Position numbers and translations under genes: made by a program. A stretch of DNA of 64,000 bases from Theristus sp. LFF4_11 (Eukaryota; Nematoda; Chromadorea; Monhysterida; Xyalidae): assembly GCA_030248135.1 (NCBI GenBank), contig JASANC010000936.1, forward strand, positions 42,501-106,500. The letters run 5' to 3'. Positions within the stretch are counted from its first letter, which is position 1; each line of letters begins with the position of its first letter. Below the pieces are notes generated by a model, which saw nothing but the letters and a program-made list of their open reading frames with translations, ran no database searches and was not told where the DNA came from. Shown here piece after piece: positions 61,406 to 64,000 of this stretch.

Positions 61406-62436
61406 CTAGGGTTAGGGGCTTTGAAAAAAAAATTTTTTTATTATTTTTTTTCGTTTTTTTTAAAAAAAAAATTTGGATTTTTTTTTCAAACTTAAAAAAA
61501 AAATTTGAAAAATTTTTCTTCTACTTTGCTCTGAAAATTCGATTTATGGCATAATTTTTTGAAAGTTCAAACCAAATTTTCTTCCCAACTTCTTTGTGTG
61601 CTTAGGTACATGTCATTATTTGGTCATTTTGACCGACGTACTCCATGTTTTTCGATTTGGATGACTTCTAGAGTTAATTTTTAGCGTTGAAATGACTTAA
61701 CTGAATTGAAATATCGTTTCAGAAATCGTTTTCTTGCAACTTAGAACATGTTTTTTCAGTCGGTAGGCCATGAGATGAACATGATATTTTGTTGATTGGC
61801 GTATGTTATAGGTCTACAATGGAGTTGTGCGATATATTGTTAAACAATTGGAGCGGAGATGTTGGTTAATACCACATCACACGACCGTTTTTCAGATACC
61901 CGATAACATGGCCAAATGTTAAAACTTGCGTGCTGAGCTAAACTAACGTGTTAAACTTGCGTCTGTCAGTTGCCCGCAACGTGATCGCGAAATCATGGTA
62001 CGTGTTTTCGATACGATGATTTGAAGAGTGGGCTCTCGCCATGTGGCAGATAGCATAGCTGGTTGAACCTGAAAGTAAGTGTCTGGGGGGGGGGGGGGCG
62101 ACCGGGTCGACAGGGGTTGCCGACTTAGCTACAGCAAACAGGAATTTTTGAACACAGTCAAATTTTGGTAATTTTCTAAAGAGGAACAACTAAGAACGGT
62201 TCAATATTCAAGTACACGTCGAAAATTGTCCTGTTTTACTGTTGAAAATGCAACTTTCCTTCTATGAAATGGACATAATTTCAATAAAACACGATTTTCG
62301 CTCTTATAGTTTTCCGGATCGTTCTGAAAATAGTCTAGATGAACTCAGCTCGACGAGACGCTTCGAACAAACCTAACTTGTAAAAAAAAAATTAAAAAAA
62401 AAAATTTTTAATTAAAAAAAAAAATCCGGATTTTTT
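61406..62436 (-). repeat. 1-kb repeat, copy 2 (uninterrupted)
   Basis: Inverse of 51061-52746 without the hAT-like insertion. It preserves the pre-insertion sequence around 61800-61830. Confidence 0.8.
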
Positions 62437-63315
62437 TCCTCTAACCCTAGGGGGGTCCCACGTTACCATAGGTTGGACCCCCCCCTCACTTTTTGGTCGG
62501 CACCCCCCCCCCCCCACGGCACCATACCCCCCCCTTCGAAAATTGGTTTGGGCCCACGGTACTGACCATACCCCCCCTTCGAAAATTGTTTTGGGCCCAC
62601 GGTACTGCATATGATATGCAAGCGCTTCCCGAATGACTCCCGTATGGCGGAACTTTGCAGAATTTGTTTTGGTGACCTCAATTACCCCTTTTCCAAACCG
62701 TCACCACCATGCCTCTTGTGTTTTGAGTTTTGACCTCCAAAACGTCACTAATTGTCCCCAGCTAAGCTAATGCTAAAGTGAAGAAACATACCGCCTTGAA
62801 ATTCGATCAATTCTTCTGATGATGTCGCGATGACACGACACGAAGCAGCAACCAGACAACGTCGCGCTTGCAAACGGAGCAGCGAGCACAATCGGACGCT
62901 CTGCGAGGCGAATCGTCACCTTATCTGCATCGGAAATGGTAGGCAAAGCTTTGGGACGCTCAAAAACTTCATCGCAGATGTTGTCGAAGCCTAAAATCAG
63001 TCGGTAAAACGGTCCAAAATCGACTGCTAAAGGTTTTACGAGGGAAAATCAAAGAAAATTTTTGTTGAACTTTCGAAAAATTGTGCCAAAATTGAGGTTT
63101 TCAGAGCATATTAGAGGAAAATTTTTCGAATTAAAAAAAATTGGCATTTTTGTTTTTTTAATCACTTTTAAAAAAAAATTTTATTTTTGTTTAACAACCC
63201 TACCCGTGACGAAACCCCCGCCCCCCCCCCCCTCGAAAATTTGATTTGTATACATACTTAAAAGTGATTTTTTTGATTTCTGATAAGTGGTTGCTTGCAA
63301 TGAGTCGTTGTAGGT

Positions 63316-63348
63316 TCCTAATCCTAATCCTAATCCTAATCCTAAGCC
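63316..63348 (-). repeat. Telomere-like (TCCTAA)n tract
   Basis: Four to five perfect TCCTAA units, which read (TTAGGA)n on the minus strand, ending in CTAAGCC. See also 53790-53870. Confidence 0.7.
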
Positions 63349-63518
63349 AAGCCTTTTTTATAAGGTGAAAATGATCAATTTAGTTTTTGCATTTTTTTCT
63401 TTCCTGTGTTAAAGGGCAGGGGCCACCGCTACTGCACATGCACCTGTTTTAATAATGATGCATTACGGAAAATTTGCTTTTGCCTTCGGTGCTGGGTATG
63501 GTATGGGGGGGTACCATT

Positions 63519-63652
63519 CCGGCCCGCTAATTCCGGCCTGAAGAGTTCCGGCCCGCTCATTCCGGCCTGAAGAATTCCGGCCCGAAGAATTCCGGCCCGG
63601 AGAATTCCGGCCCGAAGAATTCCGGCCCGGAGAATTCCGGCCCGACGAATTT
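63519..63652. repeat. 15-bp minisatellite (GAAGAATTCCGGCCC)n
   Basis: About eight to nine units with AATTCCGGCC cores, alternating GAAG/GGAG variants. It resembles in style the AAGCGGGYC subterminal arrays and may be one end of another element that runs out of the window. Confidence 0.75.
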
Positions 63653-64000
63653 TCGCCAGCAAGAACAATATTAAACTACACGAAGTGATTTTTGGTAATA
63701 AAATATCGATGTTCACATGTTACAGTGTATTTTTAATGATGTTTGGAAATTGATTTTAATTGATGTTGTCAATTGATTTTTTTTGAAAGAGGAATCTTTT
63801 TTCAAAATAATAAATAAAAAGATTTTTTTATCACGAACCAGGATTTGTGAACCATCACTTATCAACCGATTTTTGTTTCTGCTCTGTTTTGTCCTTTTGG
63901 TATTATTTCTGCATTATTTTATTTGCGTGATCTTGCTGGCTGGGTTGCATTTTCATTATTTCAGACGTGACTTTTTTCGGTGCTTCAAAAAATTTCTTTT

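Larger units (their letters stand above)
60912..64000. other. Transposon nest, right part
   Basis: Contains the uninterrupted 1-kb repeat (61406-62436), a repeat at 62665-62790 matching 49555-49665, an exon-like stretch at 62920-62990 (minus; NICDEVFERPKALPTISDAD with AG/GT borders), telomere-like repeats and a minisatellite. No complete gene is supported. Confidence 0.5.

Overview
The window is from an intron-rich eukaryotic nuclear genome, most likely an invertebrate (protostome) animal. Coding exons are short, bounded by GT-AG junctions, and lie in long AT-rich introns. The proteins are animal types: neuronal calcium sensors, a TMTC-type TPR protein, class II fumarase, a LAMP-like protein and a candidate CRF/DH44-like peptide precursor. 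No bacterial operons, Shine-Dalgarno sites or CRISPR arrays are visible. I cannot fix the phylum from sequence alone.

Layout. 0-1 kb: the 3' end of a TMTC2-like gene (+). 4-11.4 kb: a neuronal calcium sensor gene, here NCS-A (-), with two alternative EF-hand-4 terminal exons. 11.4-24 kb: gene-poor DNA with a weak exon candidate, a pre-miRNA-sized hairpin and two fold-back elements ending in CAGGGTG, one carrying broken mariner-type transposase halves. 24.2-28.3 kb: the left copy of a 3-4 kb composite repeat (172-bp repeats, 149-bp satellite, TIR element). 30.3-32.3 and 34.6-36.3 kb: two more NCS genes (NCS-B, NCS-C, both +) with the same exon phases as NCS-A. 38 kb: a small secreted peptide precursor (-). 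39.5-47.5 kb: a 12-exon fumarate hydratase gene (-) whose intron 10 holds the right, inverted copy of the composite repeat. 49-55 and 57.6-64 kb: nests of non-autonomous DNA transposons full of G/C homopolymer runs. 55.2-57.2 kb: a LAMP-like gene (-). 58.8-59.2 kb: two exons of a small C-terminally anchored membrane protein, enclosed by a 2-kb TIR element.

How it fits together. The three NCS genes come from duplication of one four-exon gene; every internal junction is phase 0, so terminal exons can be exchanged without a frameshift. A short TIR element carrying the CRE palindrome TGACGTCA lies in introns of the TMTC2-like gene, NCS-A and NCS-B. Fumarase (TCA cycle) and the LAMP-like protein (lysosome) look like independent housekeeping genes. 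Much of the rest is mobile or repetitive DNA. Exon coordinates below come from reading splice sites and frames by eye, without transcript data.
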